Positions 1 through 15,200 of a DNA stretch of 64,000 nucleotides are shown piece after piece. The translations under genes were made by a program, and so were the position numbers. Under the pieces are notes generated by a model. That model was not told where the DNA came from. It did no database searches and was given only the letters and a program-made list of their open reading frames with translations. Position 1 is the first letter of the stretch. Every line of letters begins with the position of its first letter. The DNA is from an uncultured Clostridia bacterium (GTDB lineage: Bacteria > Bacillota > Clostridia > Christensenellales > UBA1242): contig CAKVHF010000002.1 of the NCBI GenBank assembly GCA_934748015.1, forward strand, positions 186,001-250,000. Reading direction: 5' to 3'.

Positions 1-29
1 AAAAGTGTGATAATGGCATCTCAAAGCTA

Positions 30-67
30 TGTGGAAATGTGGATAAGTGGTGTGGCAATGTGGATAA
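30..67 (+). promoter_or_regulatory. Pair of DnaA-box sequences in a 17-bp direct repeat
   Basis: The 9-mer TGTGGATAA, reverse complement of the consensus DnaA box TTATCCACA, occurs exactly at 38-46 and 59-67. Each is the right half of a 17-bp repeat (30-46 and 51-67) with one mismatch between copies; the left halves (TGTGGAAAT, TGTGGCAAT) are degenerate boxes. AT-rich DNA follows to about 250. What is seen is the repeat; DnaA binding is inference. It could be part of an origin, a DnaA-regulated promoter or a titration site. The window starts too close to judge. Confidence 0.45.
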
Positions 68-93
68 TTTATTAAATGTGTAATTTTTTAATT

Positions 94-131
94 TTAATTA
101 TGGTAGAAATTTCTACCATAATTAATTTTTT
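94..131 (+). terminator. 32-bp perfect palindrome with T-run, terminator-like
   Basis: Positions 94-125 form a perfect 32-bp palindrome centred on GAAATTTC (106-113), with a T-run to 131 and T/A-rich DNA on the left side as well. A perfect palindrome folds with almost no loop, so the tip must open. It fits a bidirectional intrinsic terminator insulating the giant lipoprotein gene from whatever lies to the left. It could instead be an operator. Confidence 0.5.
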
Positions 132-223
132 TGTCAAAATTAAAAATATATTGTAAAAATTTGACTGCAAAAGGATAGATATATATAATATTTGTATACT
201 ACAAAAAAGTTATTTTTTTGTTT

Positions 224-232
224 TGTTATAAT
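224..232 (+). promoter_or_regulatory. Extended -10 promoter of the giant lipoprotein gene
   Basis: TGTTATAAT (224-232) is a TGN-TATAAT extended -10 element. No good -35 lies 16-18 nt upstream, which is usual for this promoter class. The predicted start would lie about 35 nt before the ATG at 273. The ribosome site GAGGA (260-264) is 8 nt from that ATG. Confidence 0.5.
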
Positions 233-272
233 TTACGCTAATTAACAAAAAATACGTTTGAGGAATGAAATT

Positions 273-3200
273 ATGAAAAACATTTTGGCTAGATTAAAAA
301 AGATATTCTGTATCATGGCTATCCTGTGTTCGGGATTGCTAGTTTCTTGCTCCTGTGGCGGAGGGCCTTATGACAACATGAAGTTGAAGAGTGTTTCATT
401 AGTGAAGTTTGCTGAGACACAGAGTAATGTTGTTGTTGAAGATAACGGAGGGCAAGTTATTATAGACTCCAGCGGAGGATCTACGGCTAACTACTTCTAT
501 ATCGAGGCGGTGGTTGAAGGTTATACGGGCAACAGAGAGGATGTGCTTAGTATCAATACTGCAATTGGTTACGAAGTGTATGCTAACTTTGTTAAGTATG
601 AATACGCAACCAAAGGTGGAGATAGAATAGTAAGAGCGTTGTTTGAAGCGAAAGAAGGGACGGAGTGTTTGAAATTTGATATAATTTCGCTTGAAGGAAT
701 GCTGACATCTTCGTTCGAAATTGAGATAGTCAATCCAATAGAAGATTTTAATTTCGTCAATAGTAGTGTTCCGGTACTAAAGGGTATGAATAATACTATA
801 TACGAAGCTTCTAAGACCTCAAAGTATGTTACATATATTCCTAGTAAAACTACTCAAAGAAATCTTAACCTATACTTCAGCAATGCTGATCTAGATGGAA
901 ATGGCTTAGATTTCATTAAAGAAGTTGAAAATACTGTAAATATTGCAAACTACACACTAGACTCTTCTGAAACAAGGCTGATGTATGATGGTGAAGTTGT
1001 GCTAAGTATAGTCAATGGTGTTCTTAAGACAGGTGTAGGGGACAAAGTTCCTAAGAGGTTTACTCTATCTGCAAGCATAATCAAGGTTGATGGTGACAAG
1101 ATCGAAAAGAGTGTAGAAGTTGTTGTACTTGATCCAATTGAGTTGGATAGTCTGATAGTAAGCAACAGATATGCGGATGAAGAAAGCAAAAAAGAAGTTC
1201 ATGAAGAGTTAGTTGTGGAAGATAAGGGTAGTGATTATATCAACTACAGGATGTATCTTCCTAACAATATTGATATTAAACCTCAATACAAGAAAGCAAA
1301 TGTAATGTTTGGCTATGCTGATACTACTGGTGGTATTACGATTAGGAACACTGCTGGTGCAGAGGTTATGGCATATAACTTGCTGAATACCAGCAATGCC
1401 AATATATATTCCAACAAGTATTCTATAGAGAAGTTGTCGGATGAGTCGGCGTCTATAAGATGTGTATTAGACAATGATTATTATGAAATATCTCATACTG
1501 TATCAATCAGTCATGATTACGAATTGCTGTTTAGAGTATATTACAATGACTTTGCTAATTTCTTTGATGGCGTAAAGATAAAGATTACAATTGATGTTAG
1601 ATCATATCCAGACAAGATCAAATTGTCTGACCCATCGACATCGGAAGACTTAACCGATTATCTGACTGTATACAAAGATTATTATACATCGCCAAATGGT
1701 GCACAAGTTAAAGCGGTTGTTGTTGCAGATGATGATATATATTCTTCTGGTGAATTAACAACAGCAACATATATTGTGGATATATTAGACGGAGATGTTA
1801 ATGTAAATGATAAAGGTTATGTTGTAGTGTCTTATCTAAATAACGGAACGGAAATTGAACTTGGTTCAACCGCTGTGACCAGTGGGTCAGTACTTGTATT
1901 TAGAGTGAATAGTGAAAAATATCTAAAAGACATAGCCAATAGGTTGTTGACAGTTGTCTTTACTAGTCGTATCCAAGCCAGTGGACATAAAATTGTTAAG
2001 AAAATAAGTCTAAACTATATCAAAGACACAATCGGTTGGAATTCGACCGATCTAGGAACGCTATATGTTGCATATAATGAAAATAATGTATACAGTAGCG
2101 ATGCCGAAGCTAAAGGCGATCGTCAAAACTATGCTACAATTCCACTAAGCAATTGGGCTACTTGGGCGGGCAAGAGCAGTAATAATTATCAAGAGTTTTT
2201 GCCAATAGCGGGAAATATTGTAAAGAATGTTGTATTCCGAGTATCAGATAGAACATATAATAAGCCAGTAATAAAATACAATAATGCAGGAAAGAATAAT
2301 TATCTTCATATTTCTGATTGTAACTATAATGACGGACAATTATGTTCTCCAAAGTTGAATTTGTTGTTTAATGGATCTAACCTAGGCAGTTGTGTTATTG
2401 AGATGATTTTGCCAAATGGTGCATCAACTAGATTTATATTGGTTGTATATTACAATCTGCCTGGTGATACATATTTGACATTGGCACAAGATTACCTTAA
2501 CACTAAGATAACATCTACCCCTCAACAAGATGGAAATTTCGAGACAAAAATAACTAGAAATACAAGCAGGACGGATGTTACACCTATAGAGGTAGATAGA
2601 TTGACTGCAATAGTAGGTGATAGACAATCGTTCAATGTGTCTCTTCCTATGGGTGCTGGCAAAGTAGTTAATACATTTACTTACAACGAGATTCCGGACG
2701 GAATGCAGATGAAGCTGACTAGTAGCAATCTTAACTGTGCAACAATTGATAGTAATGGTATTATTACTATTGATCGATTGCCTGTCAATAGCAATATTGT
2801 GGTAATGACAGTATATATAACAGGTAGACAGCAACTTACAGTCAAGGGAAACATTGATTATACAAGAACTAATGAGGGTTTTGTGAAGTACGAGGTTAAG
2901 ATTGAGGTGCTTAATCCAGTACGTAATACAACTCTTACATACAATCGTAACACAATATTTACTCGTGATACTCTTAACAATGTTAATGAGGCAGGGCTAG
3001 CGAACACAGAGTTTTATAGCAAAGGTGTAATCTTCTATACTCTGCAAAATGTAAGCAATAATGGACTACTAAATAGTGATGATATTTCTTGGAATTTCTA
3101 TAATGATAATAAATTGTTATTCACTATATGTAGAAAGAATAACAAGGCGGTTGCTACAATAAATGGCATGGAACTGTATCTAAATTATGGTACTGGAAGT

Positions 3201-6200
3201 GGTAGTGTATCAAAGGCTATAACTATCAACTCTAATACATTATTGAAAGATACAGTGTTGGATAATAATGTATCTGCTAGTGTATCCAATATATTTGCTA
3301 ATGATACTATGTACATGCAGTACTTTAGATATGTCATGCGATATGGCAATGGATATATGATAATCAATATTGGTGTAGTAGATACATCGACAGATGCGTC
3401 TATCCAGAGGCTTGCAGTATGGGCAGATTACTACAACCAATCTACCAACCAAACAATCAATGTAGATGTGGATAAGTCTCTGCAATTGGATGTAGAAGCT
3501 GTGGTTAACCATGAGTATACCAACCTTAACAACTATACTACAGTTAATCGTATCCCTAAGACAGCATATTTATTTGCTAGAAGAAATAAGAGAATTGAAG
3601 AAATAACACCAATTACTCTTAACGGCGAAGTTAGATTTGATTTGCGAGAATTGACTGAGGGTGTAGATTATGATGTTGAGAACAATCAATATATCATGAA
3701 AGGCACTGAGGCAACTATCCAAAGAATTAATTATATCTTGCAACCTAATGATATTATATCTAAGGATGATATCAATATTAATAGAGAGATTGTTGTAATC
3801 AATGGCTCGGACAAGATAGAGGTTGAGGTAGATACTGTTAATCAGATAATAACAATCAAACTTGTCAAGTTGGATGCTTTGTCCAAAGCAAACTATGTTA
3901 CTCCTAATCTTACAATCAAGTTAAAACCTAAAACTAGCCAGACTGGTGCGGGAGAATTTGATGAGAAGAAGGGCAAGGGTGCAACTATTAAGGTTGTGGT
4001 GGAAGATGGAACAATAGATAGTCCATATAGTATTAAGAACCAAAAGCAGTTGCAGGCTATCAACAGTGCATTAAATTCGCACTATGTGTTGGTTAATAAC
4101 ATCAATTTGGATGAGAACTTTACCTTGATAGGTTCAGCCGACAAGCCATTTACTGGTAGTCTTAATGGTGCTAAGACACTTATTAACGATGGAACTAATT
4201 ACAGCATTAACAATTTTAGATATAAAGGTAATATCAATTGCTATAGCAATAATGCTGGTGAGCATGATGGCGTAGGCATATTTAGATGTGCCAAAGATGC
4301 TCAATTTAAGAATATCAATATTAACAACTTCAAGATGAGTGTAATCTTGAGCCATGACAACAATGCAGGTATCAGTTCAAAACAAATAGGTATTGGCGTA
4401 TTGGTAGGATGGGCAGTTGATTGTAGATTTGATAATATCAATATTGATGATGGAAATGGCTTAGTAGATGTTGATGGCAAAATGGTCGATAGTTTGTCAC
4501 AAAAATTTGCAAGCGAAGTTAATATTAATGACATTAATATGTCTTCTGGTGCTAACGGAATTAAAATCTATAACAATGGCTTGGATGACAAAGTTGTAGT
4601 TTATGCCGGTGGTGTGGCTGGTTCGATCACAAATCAAAACAATTACACGCAAGAAAACTTAATTGTAAAAATTGCTATGGCTAGTTACTATAATGGAGAA
4701 GTATCAATGGGCGGTGTCTTTGGTCAGACTAATAATGTTTCTTTGACTTATGATGCCGATACTAGTGGCATAACAACTAAGCATGCTGGTGCTAATGTAA
4801 TTACTGTTATCAACCCACATAAGTATATAAGCTTAGCCAATAAGAAGTACGATGTATTATCTCGTGCTGAGAGTGTAGGAATAGGTGGCGTTATCGGTAT
4901 ATCTGGCAACACACAAGATAAAATCGAAAATGTTATTGTTAGATCAATAATATTTGGTAGGAGTTCGATTGGTGGTGTAGTTGGATACAATAATGGTGCA
5001 ACGATTACTCGTGTCAAAGTTCTTCCAACATTAGTCGGAATTTCGGCAGTAGGTGGTGTTGTAGGAACTAACAATGGCGGAAATATATCTTATGCTAAGA
5101 TCCAAAATATAGACAATCGTGACACATATTCTTATCTAAATAGTTCTATAATTACGCACACCAATGGCGGAATAATTGTTGGTAGTGAAGTTGCTAATTC
5201 AATCAACAGTTATAGTTACAACTCGGCATACTCTTATATCAATGCAGAGGCGTCTAAGGATGAGTTGTTATTTAATAAGTATCCAGAGTATAAATTCTTT
5301 GGTGATGTAGTATATCTTAAGTACAATGAAACAACAAAAATTGAAACAAAATATACAACAGTTGGCTTGAGTAATTCACAATTTGGCTTCAGCAACATAG
5401 TTGTAAGAACAATTGATGCAAATGATGTTGTTACAACCGAAAGATTGATTGTAACTAGCGATGTTACATCGGGTATATATGCAATTAATAATAGTGAAAT
5501 TGAAGATAACGGAATTAAATTAAATGATAAATTAGATAATGTTATCAGTAATTATAAATATTATCAAATAACATATAGTGATGGAACTAAAAGTTATATC
5601 TTTGTAATAGATGAAGTTAAGAGTAGGCAAGAGGGTAGACTGGTTCTTACAGTCGATATCCCGCCAACTGAGATTGTTATTGCTAGACCAGACAATAAGG
5701 GTGGCAATGTATACAATGTTGAGACTGACAAGAAAGAGTATAGTATCGCTGTTACTTTGTTTGAATTGGCAAATGAGGATCTAGATGGCGATGGCACTAT
5801 TTCTAGATCGGAGAGTATATATATTGATTATATCAAGGAAGTATTGAGAGCTAAGAGTAGATATAGTCTAAATGATCTAGTGTCAATAGGGGTACTCCCT
5901 AAGATTGTTGGAACAACAAGTATGATCTATGACATTAAGAGCCAAACAGGTGAAGTTGTCAAGATTGTTACTGGATCGGACAATAAAGTATATATCCAAG
6001 CGATCGGTTCGGGCACAGCGGTGCTAGAATTGACCAATCTATACAACAAAGATCTTAAGGTTATAATCAACATCCAGGTGGTTAGAAAGGTTGATGATAT
6101 CAATCTATACTTGCTATCGGGCGAGAGTATGTCCAAGAACATTACTTTGGTGAAAAACTCTTCTAACAAGTTATATGTAGACTTCTTGTCATACTTCTAT

Positions 6201-9200
6201 GATAGTAACGAAATCTTTAGTAGATTATTTGGCAACATTGACTTAGTGGGCAATCGTAGCAACAACATGGGACTAAGAATGTTTGTGTTAAGTGGCAATG
6301 GCGATATTGTTCACACTGTTACTGGTGGTGATATCAATAAGTACATAGAGGAAAATTACAAGAGTAAATACCAGATCAACAACCTTGAATTTAGTTATAT
6401 GCATCTAAGTAGCAAGACAAGTGATAAGTATATGATATACATTGACTGTGACTCGGTTAACAATACATATATTTATGCTAAGAGCATAGTAGAGAAATTA
6501 TCACTATATGTTGTGCCTTATGTGTTTACTGGCATTAGTTCTGCCAACAGAACTGACAAGGCGGTTATTCAATCGTTCTATAGTCTTAAGTATGAGACCA
6601 ATGGTGTAGATATTGTGACAGACGACAATGGTGCATATATTGTGGATACTATTGCCGATGTTAACAACAATTATGCTAAGAATAGTGTAGGTGGCAACTT
6701 CAATATCAGGATAGTCAACGGAACTAAGAGCATAACTACGCTAGATAGTAGTTCTATCGGTTCCCCTAAGACTGCTAGTAAATTTGCTATTACAATATCA
6801 ACTGATGATACTGACTCTAGATTGTATTTCTATATAAGCAGTGGCAACAGACAATATGAGTGGACAGGCAGAGAGAGAATAACCAAGATTGTATCAAGAC
6901 TAGACAATAACTATTCGTTCTCGTACTTCATGAAAAACGACAAAGCGGTAATGCTACAAGATGTGTATGCTTATGCAGTAGACAAAGATAATTATCAGAA
7001 TTTTGTTGCTATATTTGATAAATATAAGCTAATAATCAATGATATTGATGAAAATATAAAGGATGGTTCTTACATTACTTATTACTTCCAAGTAGAGGTG
7101 ATGGAACAATACAAGTATGATTGTATCAACACAGAAGACTATTCGTTCACTTTCTTAACCAACATAGTTGAAGATAAAGAAGGTGCTAGCGAGAGCTTGC
7201 AGAGTGTAACAATAGACTATACAATGATCCCACAAGAGATCGAGAGTGTAGACATAAGACATTTCAGCGAAGTAACAACCAAGACTTATGATATCATTGG
7301 TGGTCAACAGACTGAAGGTTATGAGGTCAACCAGACACTTCCTAGTGATACAATCATTATTGGTCACTCGGGACTAATGCAGATCAACATCTATCCTGGA
7401 TACTCCAAGATAGACTATGTTGAGATTACTAGTTCGGTTGTAGAGCAGGTTGCAATACAATTTGAACAATTGGTGGAAGAGACTGAGATCAACACCAATA
7501 ACACAGAGGATACATACATATCTAGATTGTTCTATTCTGCTTATGACAATACAACCAAGATTGACAACGGAATAAGACTAAGCAATGTATCTAACTTGTA
7601 TAGCAGATACAACGAGAATAACTACGACTTCAGCGGTGTATATTATGTGCGTACATACATCGGTGCGGTTGTTAATGAGAATGCTAAATATACGATTACT
7701 ATTAAGTTTATCGCAGATGGCAAAGTTGTAGAGAAATATACAACGAACTATATCATCACTCCAATCATTCCACCTAATATCAAGGCAACAGTGGGTGGTG
7801 GTGAGAACGCTCCAGTAGCAATAGGTACAGATGTAAGAATTGATCTTGAGACTAAAGATCTATGGAATAAGTTTGATATTGAATTGCGAAAGGTAGACGG
7901 ATCGCCAGTCGAGACGGGTGAGACAGCGTTTAATACTCTTACAGGTAAGACTATTAACAACAATGACTTCTTTGCTACTCTTAGAGATGACAATATGCTT
8001 GTTAATGAGGGCGACAATAGATATAGTTTGACACTTCCTATTGTGTATGACGAATCATTGATAGGTGCAAGTGTAGACATAACAATTGGTGTCAAGAAGA
8101 TAATCAACAACAGACAATACAACGATGAGAAGAAGATCAAGTTGCAGATGGCATTGTTTGTGGTTAATGAGATTAAGGTCAAGGATGTAGAGGATGAGAA
8201 ATTTGTAGGACTATTCAACCAAGCGTATGAATTGAAGGTTGAGATAGTGGCTACTTATGCTGATAACATTACTTATAAGAGAAAAAATGTAAATAGCAGA
8301 ACGGTGGACTATATTGAGTCGCAGATAGACTTGCTTGCAGGTCGTATCACTGCCAGTGGTCTAACCGATATTGGTGAGACTAGTGCTCAGAAGACTAAGA
8401 CATGGTTTGCTAAGAATACTAGCGGACAATACAACAACTTAAGTATCTACGAGAGATATTATAGTTATGTTATAACCAACTCCAATTTCCAAGTTAACTA
8501 TATGAAGTCTAGCAATGGATCATACGATACTATTAAGCTTGGTGCATTGAAGTTCCGTAATAACATACTTAACACAACCGACTCGATTTTGGCTCAGACA
8601 GTTATTGCATACTCCAGCACAGGTGTGTATGAAGAGAATAGAGATGACAACAGTAAGTCAACAACCGGTCTATATGTGTTGACAGACCAAGAGTTGCTAG
8701 ATGTAGACGGCAACAATCTGTATCAAGTGGATGCTAAAGACTTCCGTTATACATTCAGTTGTGAGTTTTCATTTGATATGACTAAACTTGCTAACGAAGA
8801 CAACCCAACCCCAATATATAACGAGGCACAATTGATAGAGATGGCAGAGGGTACACCTTACATCTTGATGGCAGATATTGAGGTTGAGAACTGGAAACCT
8901 TTGACAACTAAGATTTCCAGTCTAGATGGCAATGGATATGTTATCCGTATCAATAGTTTTGCATCTCTTGATACAACATCGACCAATGCTGATGATAATT
9001 CAATTGGTTTCTTTAGCATAGTAGATGAGTCAACAGTGCTTAAGAATATTATTATCGAGTTGCCTGCTAACCCAGCACAACAGATAGAGAACCTAGATAC
9101 TGCTAAGATAGAGAATCAGGCTAACTCAGATATTGTTGTAGATGTAGGTGCATTGACTGGCTTTAGATACGGTACGATTGCAGGTGTTAATAATGGAACA

Positions 9201-12200
9201 ATAACCAATGCAATTGTTATCAACAATGCCGATCGATACAGATATGAGAGAGATTATAGGCTATATATCGAGAATGAACTAAGCCTAGAAGAATTTGAAG
9301 AAAGACTTACAGAATACTACTTTACAAGAGTAAATGAGTATATTGAAGAATACAGTGCATATGACTCTCGTTCTATGACTAATGTAAGGATAGCTTCTAG
9401 CGCAACAACCAATGATGTAGATAGCAAAGTTGGTGGATTGGTAGGTATTAACAATGGTTATATTACCAACAGTGCGGTTGAGAATATAACTATCAATGGA
9501 CCATTCTATGTAGCAGGCTTTGCTTGCGACAACAATGGCAAAATTGGTAGCAGTTACTTCAAGGGTGGCAACGTAGTTAACTACAAGGGTACTGAAACTG
9601 ATAAGAGCGGAACTGCTGGCTTTGTTGTAAATAACAATGGCAAGATCGCATATAGTTATGCGGAGGCCTTGAGCACATATGACGCTAGCGAAGTTGTAGA
9701 ATATATCATCATTGATATGAACAACAAGCAAGATCCTGTTGCTATTAAATACAAGGAAATTGGCAAGGGCGTTGCTAAGGGCTTGAGTTTTACTCAATTG
9801 CAAAATTCGGCTTATGTAGGATATTACTACACATACTCTGTATCTTCCGAGACAAGTGATAATGTAGCAATATTCAATGCAAGACACTTTGGCAATGTTG
9901 TATATTCTAACAAGCAAGCATCTGGCTTTGTATACAGCAATTCTGGATCGGTAGACAATAGTTACTCTAACATAGTTGTTGCTGGTGATTCCACCGCAGG
10001 ATTTGTATACTACAACCGTACCGGTGCGACAATTGATAGCACTTATACTATGTCTAGTATTCCTGCTAACCAATTGACACATTCGCCATTTGGTGCAAGA
10101 AGTACTGACGGAACAACGTCTCAGAACTCTGGTTCTATTACCAACTCTTATTACTTGAGTGTTAGCCTAGAGGACTATATCTCTAGCCAAGAAGAGATCT
10201 TGAACAATAACGACTTCGTTGTTATCTTAGAAGATTATTTCTATGAAAATATCGACAAGTTATTGGATCTAGACGGCAATGGAACTACTAGAGAAGAAAG
10301 TGATAAGAAAAAGTATGATAGTCTGGTTCAATCTAGAGAAGCATTGAAAGATGTTAAAGATGAGGGTGGATATAATGCAGTTGTTGGTGGAAACACTAAT
10401 GACTTCCCTACTTGGGATGTGTACAAGCAGTTGTTTGTAGAAAGCACCAATCTTAAGGTGACCGATCTTCCTAGTTGGACAGTGCTTATTACTATCAACA
10501 AGACACAATATCAGAAGATTACTAGAAATAACGACCGAAATAGCACATATATTGATGTGAGATATCTAGACATGTTTGATTCTTCCAAGATAACTGATGG
10601 TCTAGCTAAGGCATATTATGATTTCCGTGATTACGAGTCATTTAGTACTTTTGCATTCAATAACGATAGAGGTGCTAATAGTATGGATATTGTCAATTCT
10701 GTATGGTTTATTCCAACCGATCAGATAGACGATATTACGGTTGAAGAAGGTAGGGTTGTACAATCTTACTTCAAGAAATCTAATTATACTAAGTGGGTTC
10801 CACAATTGGTATCCGCTAACTTGCGTACGCTTAGTGTTAGATATGGTAACTTTATTACTCCACTTCAAAAGGATGCAGATATCTTCGATGTTCTTAAGAC
10901 TCTTAGAAGAGATATGAGTATGTCGCTTGCTGGTGATGTCCAGTCATATATGTATGCTGCATTGGAAGATTCAGTATTGAAGGAATTTAGTCCTAGTAAT
11001 ATAGCCGTACTATACACATACATGTATCTATATACCGCTTATCAATTTACCAACACCGAGGCACCTAACAATACTATTGGTGATGTGTTCTATAATGATC
11101 TATACAAGTTGAAGGATCAGAATGTAGAATTTGCAAGTTACTGGTCGGGAGATATTTTGGGCGGAATAACCCCTAGTACGATTATCACAGATTTGCCTGC
11201 AACATTGATTGATAATGACAAAGTTAACATGGAGCAGTTCAAGGCAAATATCCATGAGCAAATTATTACTTTCTTGCAGAAACAATACAAGGATCAATCT
11301 TTGTCTAACAAGGTTCAAGCATGCTTAGATACATTGATTGCTCAGATCAATATATCCAATCAGGTTGGAGATGACCAAGAGACTGCATACAGTTACTCCA
11401 ATATCTCCAAGAACTTAAATGATGTTAGCGTAATAAGTGGTGATACAGTTCTTAACCCATATCTAGTAGATAGTTGCGATGACTACAATAGTTATTGCGT
11501 TATCAAGAACCAAGATGGTGTACAGAATAGCCAGCTTGATAAGGCTATGAGAATTATCAAAGATTTCAACTTTGGTGATCTTGAACAAGCAGTTAAAACA
11601 TACAATGTTACATTCTATGGTGACATAGAGGGTAACGGAATGAATATTGGCAATATTAGAGTTCTTGCAGAGACATCTAGCGATAACAACAAGACTGTTG
11701 ATAGCATTGGTCTATTTGATAGTCTTGGCTGGGAAGAGAATGAAGGCAAGAAGATATATTATGCTAATATCCGTAATATCAATCTAGTTGTTGATTACAT
11801 CCAAGCCAATGCAATAGAGCGTGTAGGTGGACTAGCGGGAACAATCAATTATGCTAGATTATACAATATCAATATTTCTAAGTCCGGTAGCAATTCTGCA
11901 ATCTCGGGTGGCAATGTAGTAGGTGGACTAGCGGGATATATCGGTGGCGACACCAATATGGTTAACATTGTTAGCAATATCAATGTTACATCCAACTTCT
12001 TGCTATCTATCAGTGGTGCTGGCAACAACTCGTTTGATGCAACCAACCCAGTACTATCCAGAAAGAACACTAATATAGGTGTGGAGATATATCAAGTTGT
12101 TAACAGTCAGTTGCAGTTGGCTACTTTGGATAACCCAACTAAGGACAAAGAATATACAACAGCACATCAATTTAACCTATATATTTCTGGCTTGAAAGAT

Positions 12201-15200
12201 GCAACTGGCAAGAGAATACTTAACAATATTTCTTATGCTGGTGGCATTGCAGGTATCGTAGATATTGATCCAACTATTAAGGGCGGAATAGATAACGAGA
12301 ACACTGTTGCGGGTGCTAGATTTGTAGGAACTAACAAAATATGTGGTGAGGTTGTTGGTGGACTATTTGGTTATGCAGGTGACAGTGTAACTATCCTTAA
12401 TAGCGAGACTGTTGCTAGCAGTGGCATGAAGTTAGATTCTGTCGCAATCGAGGGTGGCTTGGTAGGTCACTTGACAGGTAAGATTGATCGTAGTTATGTC
12501 GAGAATACAGACCAACTAGTTATAGATAAGAACCTATATGCCAATGCTTTGGCAGGGGTAACTAGCAACTATTATGCCGGTACTCAATCGGGTAGTGAGG
12601 TGACCGATCTGTATGGTGGCAATGCACACTACATAGGTGGTATTGCAGGATTTGCACATGGTGCAGTTATCAACAATACATACAATCGTGTGGATGTCGC
12701 TAATATCAACTCGAAGTACGCAGGTGGTATCATCGGTATATCACTAGGTAGCCAAATAGATGATGTGTACACAACCGCATCGGTATTTGCTTATCGTGGA
12801 TATGGTGGTATCATCGGTATCCAGACCAAAGAGAAAGATCAATCCGTGGATGGGCTTAAGGATAAAGTAACAATGCTGGCTAATGCTTATGCAGATACAG
12901 TATTTAATGCCAACAAGGATGGTCATACTTATCACTTCTACAACCAGATTGCATATCTGGAGGCTTACAAAGAAGGCGGAACAGCCAAGGTTGCAAGCAG
13001 TAGCGGAAGCGTGCTAGATATAAGCAGTCTAAATGGTGTTAACTTGTGGAAAACTGAGCACAAGAATGTTAACAGAGAGATTTATGGCAGTGCAATTGCT
13101 CCAAGAGCGGACATTGGTTCATTTATAGGATATTCTTTGTCACAGAATGCAACCAACGACACTGCATGGATATCTATCCAAGACACTAGTGTAAGAGTGT
13201 ATAAGGAATATATCTACTTCTTGCAGACATTTAAGTACGATGTCAACAAGGGTGCAGATAGCGATAGAGAGTTCTTGAACGAAATAGGTAATGCAAAACT
13301 TGATTACATCTCAACAGCATTGAAGAACTCTAATTATACTAAGAATGGTGTATATTATCGTGTAACCGAGGATATAGCAAATTATCTTGCCGATCCTAGT
13401 CAGATAGACAATGTCAAGAACAAGATATATCACAGTGATGACATTGCTAGAATGCTACAAGAGGATACATTGAGAGATAGCCTTGCACAGGCTGTCCAAA
13501 ACGTTAATACTTGGGTATATCAAGAAGGCGGAACACAGAAGACTTTGGCAACATTCTCACATGTTATAACCAACATGGTTGAGTATCGAAATGGCTCATA
13601 CACACAAGGTTATAGCGGTGACTATAGATCCAGTACTGAGGCGACTTCTGATATCAATAGATTTAGCCGTATGCAAGTCTTTGGTTCTCTAAGAACTCTT
13701 AAGGAATTTGTGGAAGGTAAGTATATTCTTACTGAAACTAAAAATCTAGAGTATGCTTACTCTCTAGGTGCTGACGGAACATATACTAAGAACCCAGAGG
13801 CAGGCGACAAGGCGTTGTCAGACAATGGTAAGTACACTCCTATCCCTAGCGTATACACTACATGGCGTAGCGATGTATGGAATGGTGTAGAGATGTCTAC
13901 TATCAAGGCGGGCGAGAACCCAACAAGAATTAATGCTGAGCAGTATGTAATGCCAAGGCGTAGATTTATGACATACAAGGATGTTATCTATGTATATAAG
14001 TTAGACGATTTGACAGAGAATACTAATAAGTATCCAGAAGCAACATATATCATAATGAATGATATTGATATTAGCGGATTGAGTGAACCACTTAACAGCC
14101 AAGATAATCCATTTAGAGGAACACTGAAGAGCAACCGTAATAAGGGCTATACGCTATATGGTATGCGTTATGATAAGGGTACTGTCAACGGGTCATCCTT
14201 TGGACTATTTGCTTATGTTGATGGTGCTAAGTTTATTGACTTCACTATAGCAGTAGACTATGTCAAGATTGATGGCTTTACTGGTGGCAATCCTAACGAC
14301 ACCAATAGTGTAGGTATGTTATATGGTAAGCAAGTCAATGGCAACAAGAATGTAACCGTTCAAGATGTTAAGGTGACGGGTACTTATGTTATTACTAATG
14401 ATGACGGCAAAGAGATAGAGAAATGCCGTGGAATAATAGAAGTAACCAATGGTGCTAATAGTGTAGGTGGTCTAATCGGTGAGGGTCAGAATGTTATTAT
14501 GAAGTACACAACTAAGCGTGTGTATAACCCTGATACCCAAGAGGTTGATATATTAGATCGCAATACAACAGAGAAATTGGCTATCAATGTTATATCTTCT
14601 AATAAAGAATTGTATGTAGGTGCAGTTGCAGGAAGAATAGACAATAACTTCAGCAACAGCAATATCTACAAGGTTAAGGTGGAAGATACTGAGGTCAACG
14701 TCAATGTAGGTAGCAGTGTTAGCGAAGCAGGCATAGGCGGACTATTTGGTTATGCTTGTGGCAGAGATACAACAATCTCAGAGAGTACATTCCTAGGTGG
14801 CAAACAATATACCCAAACATATATTGATGCTAAGGGTGGTTCGATAGATGTAACCAAGACTGCAGGTGTCAATGTATACCTATATGGAGATACAGGTGCC
14901 TCAACTGGTGGCAATGCTCTAGTAGGTGGACTTGTTGGTCGATTAGAGATGAAGATGGAAGACAGTGTTGTATCTAAGTCTGCATTGATCAATGTAGTCA
15001 ATGGTCAGAAGACAACTAAATATATTGATGCAATCGATAGCAAGTACAAGGAATCAAAAGACGACACTAAATATAGTTACAACGGCAACATTTTGGCTGG
15101 CGGAGCAACTGGTTTTGTTACACATAGCACAGCAGAAGTTGTTATATCCAACTTGACTGTAGAGGCTGGTGTCAACTATAGCCAAGTTAAAGATATCAAT

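Noticed and set aside
9285..10082. 265-codon open frame on the minus strand
   Set aside because: Complement of the giant gene. No start context, no domain, composition of a shadow frame.
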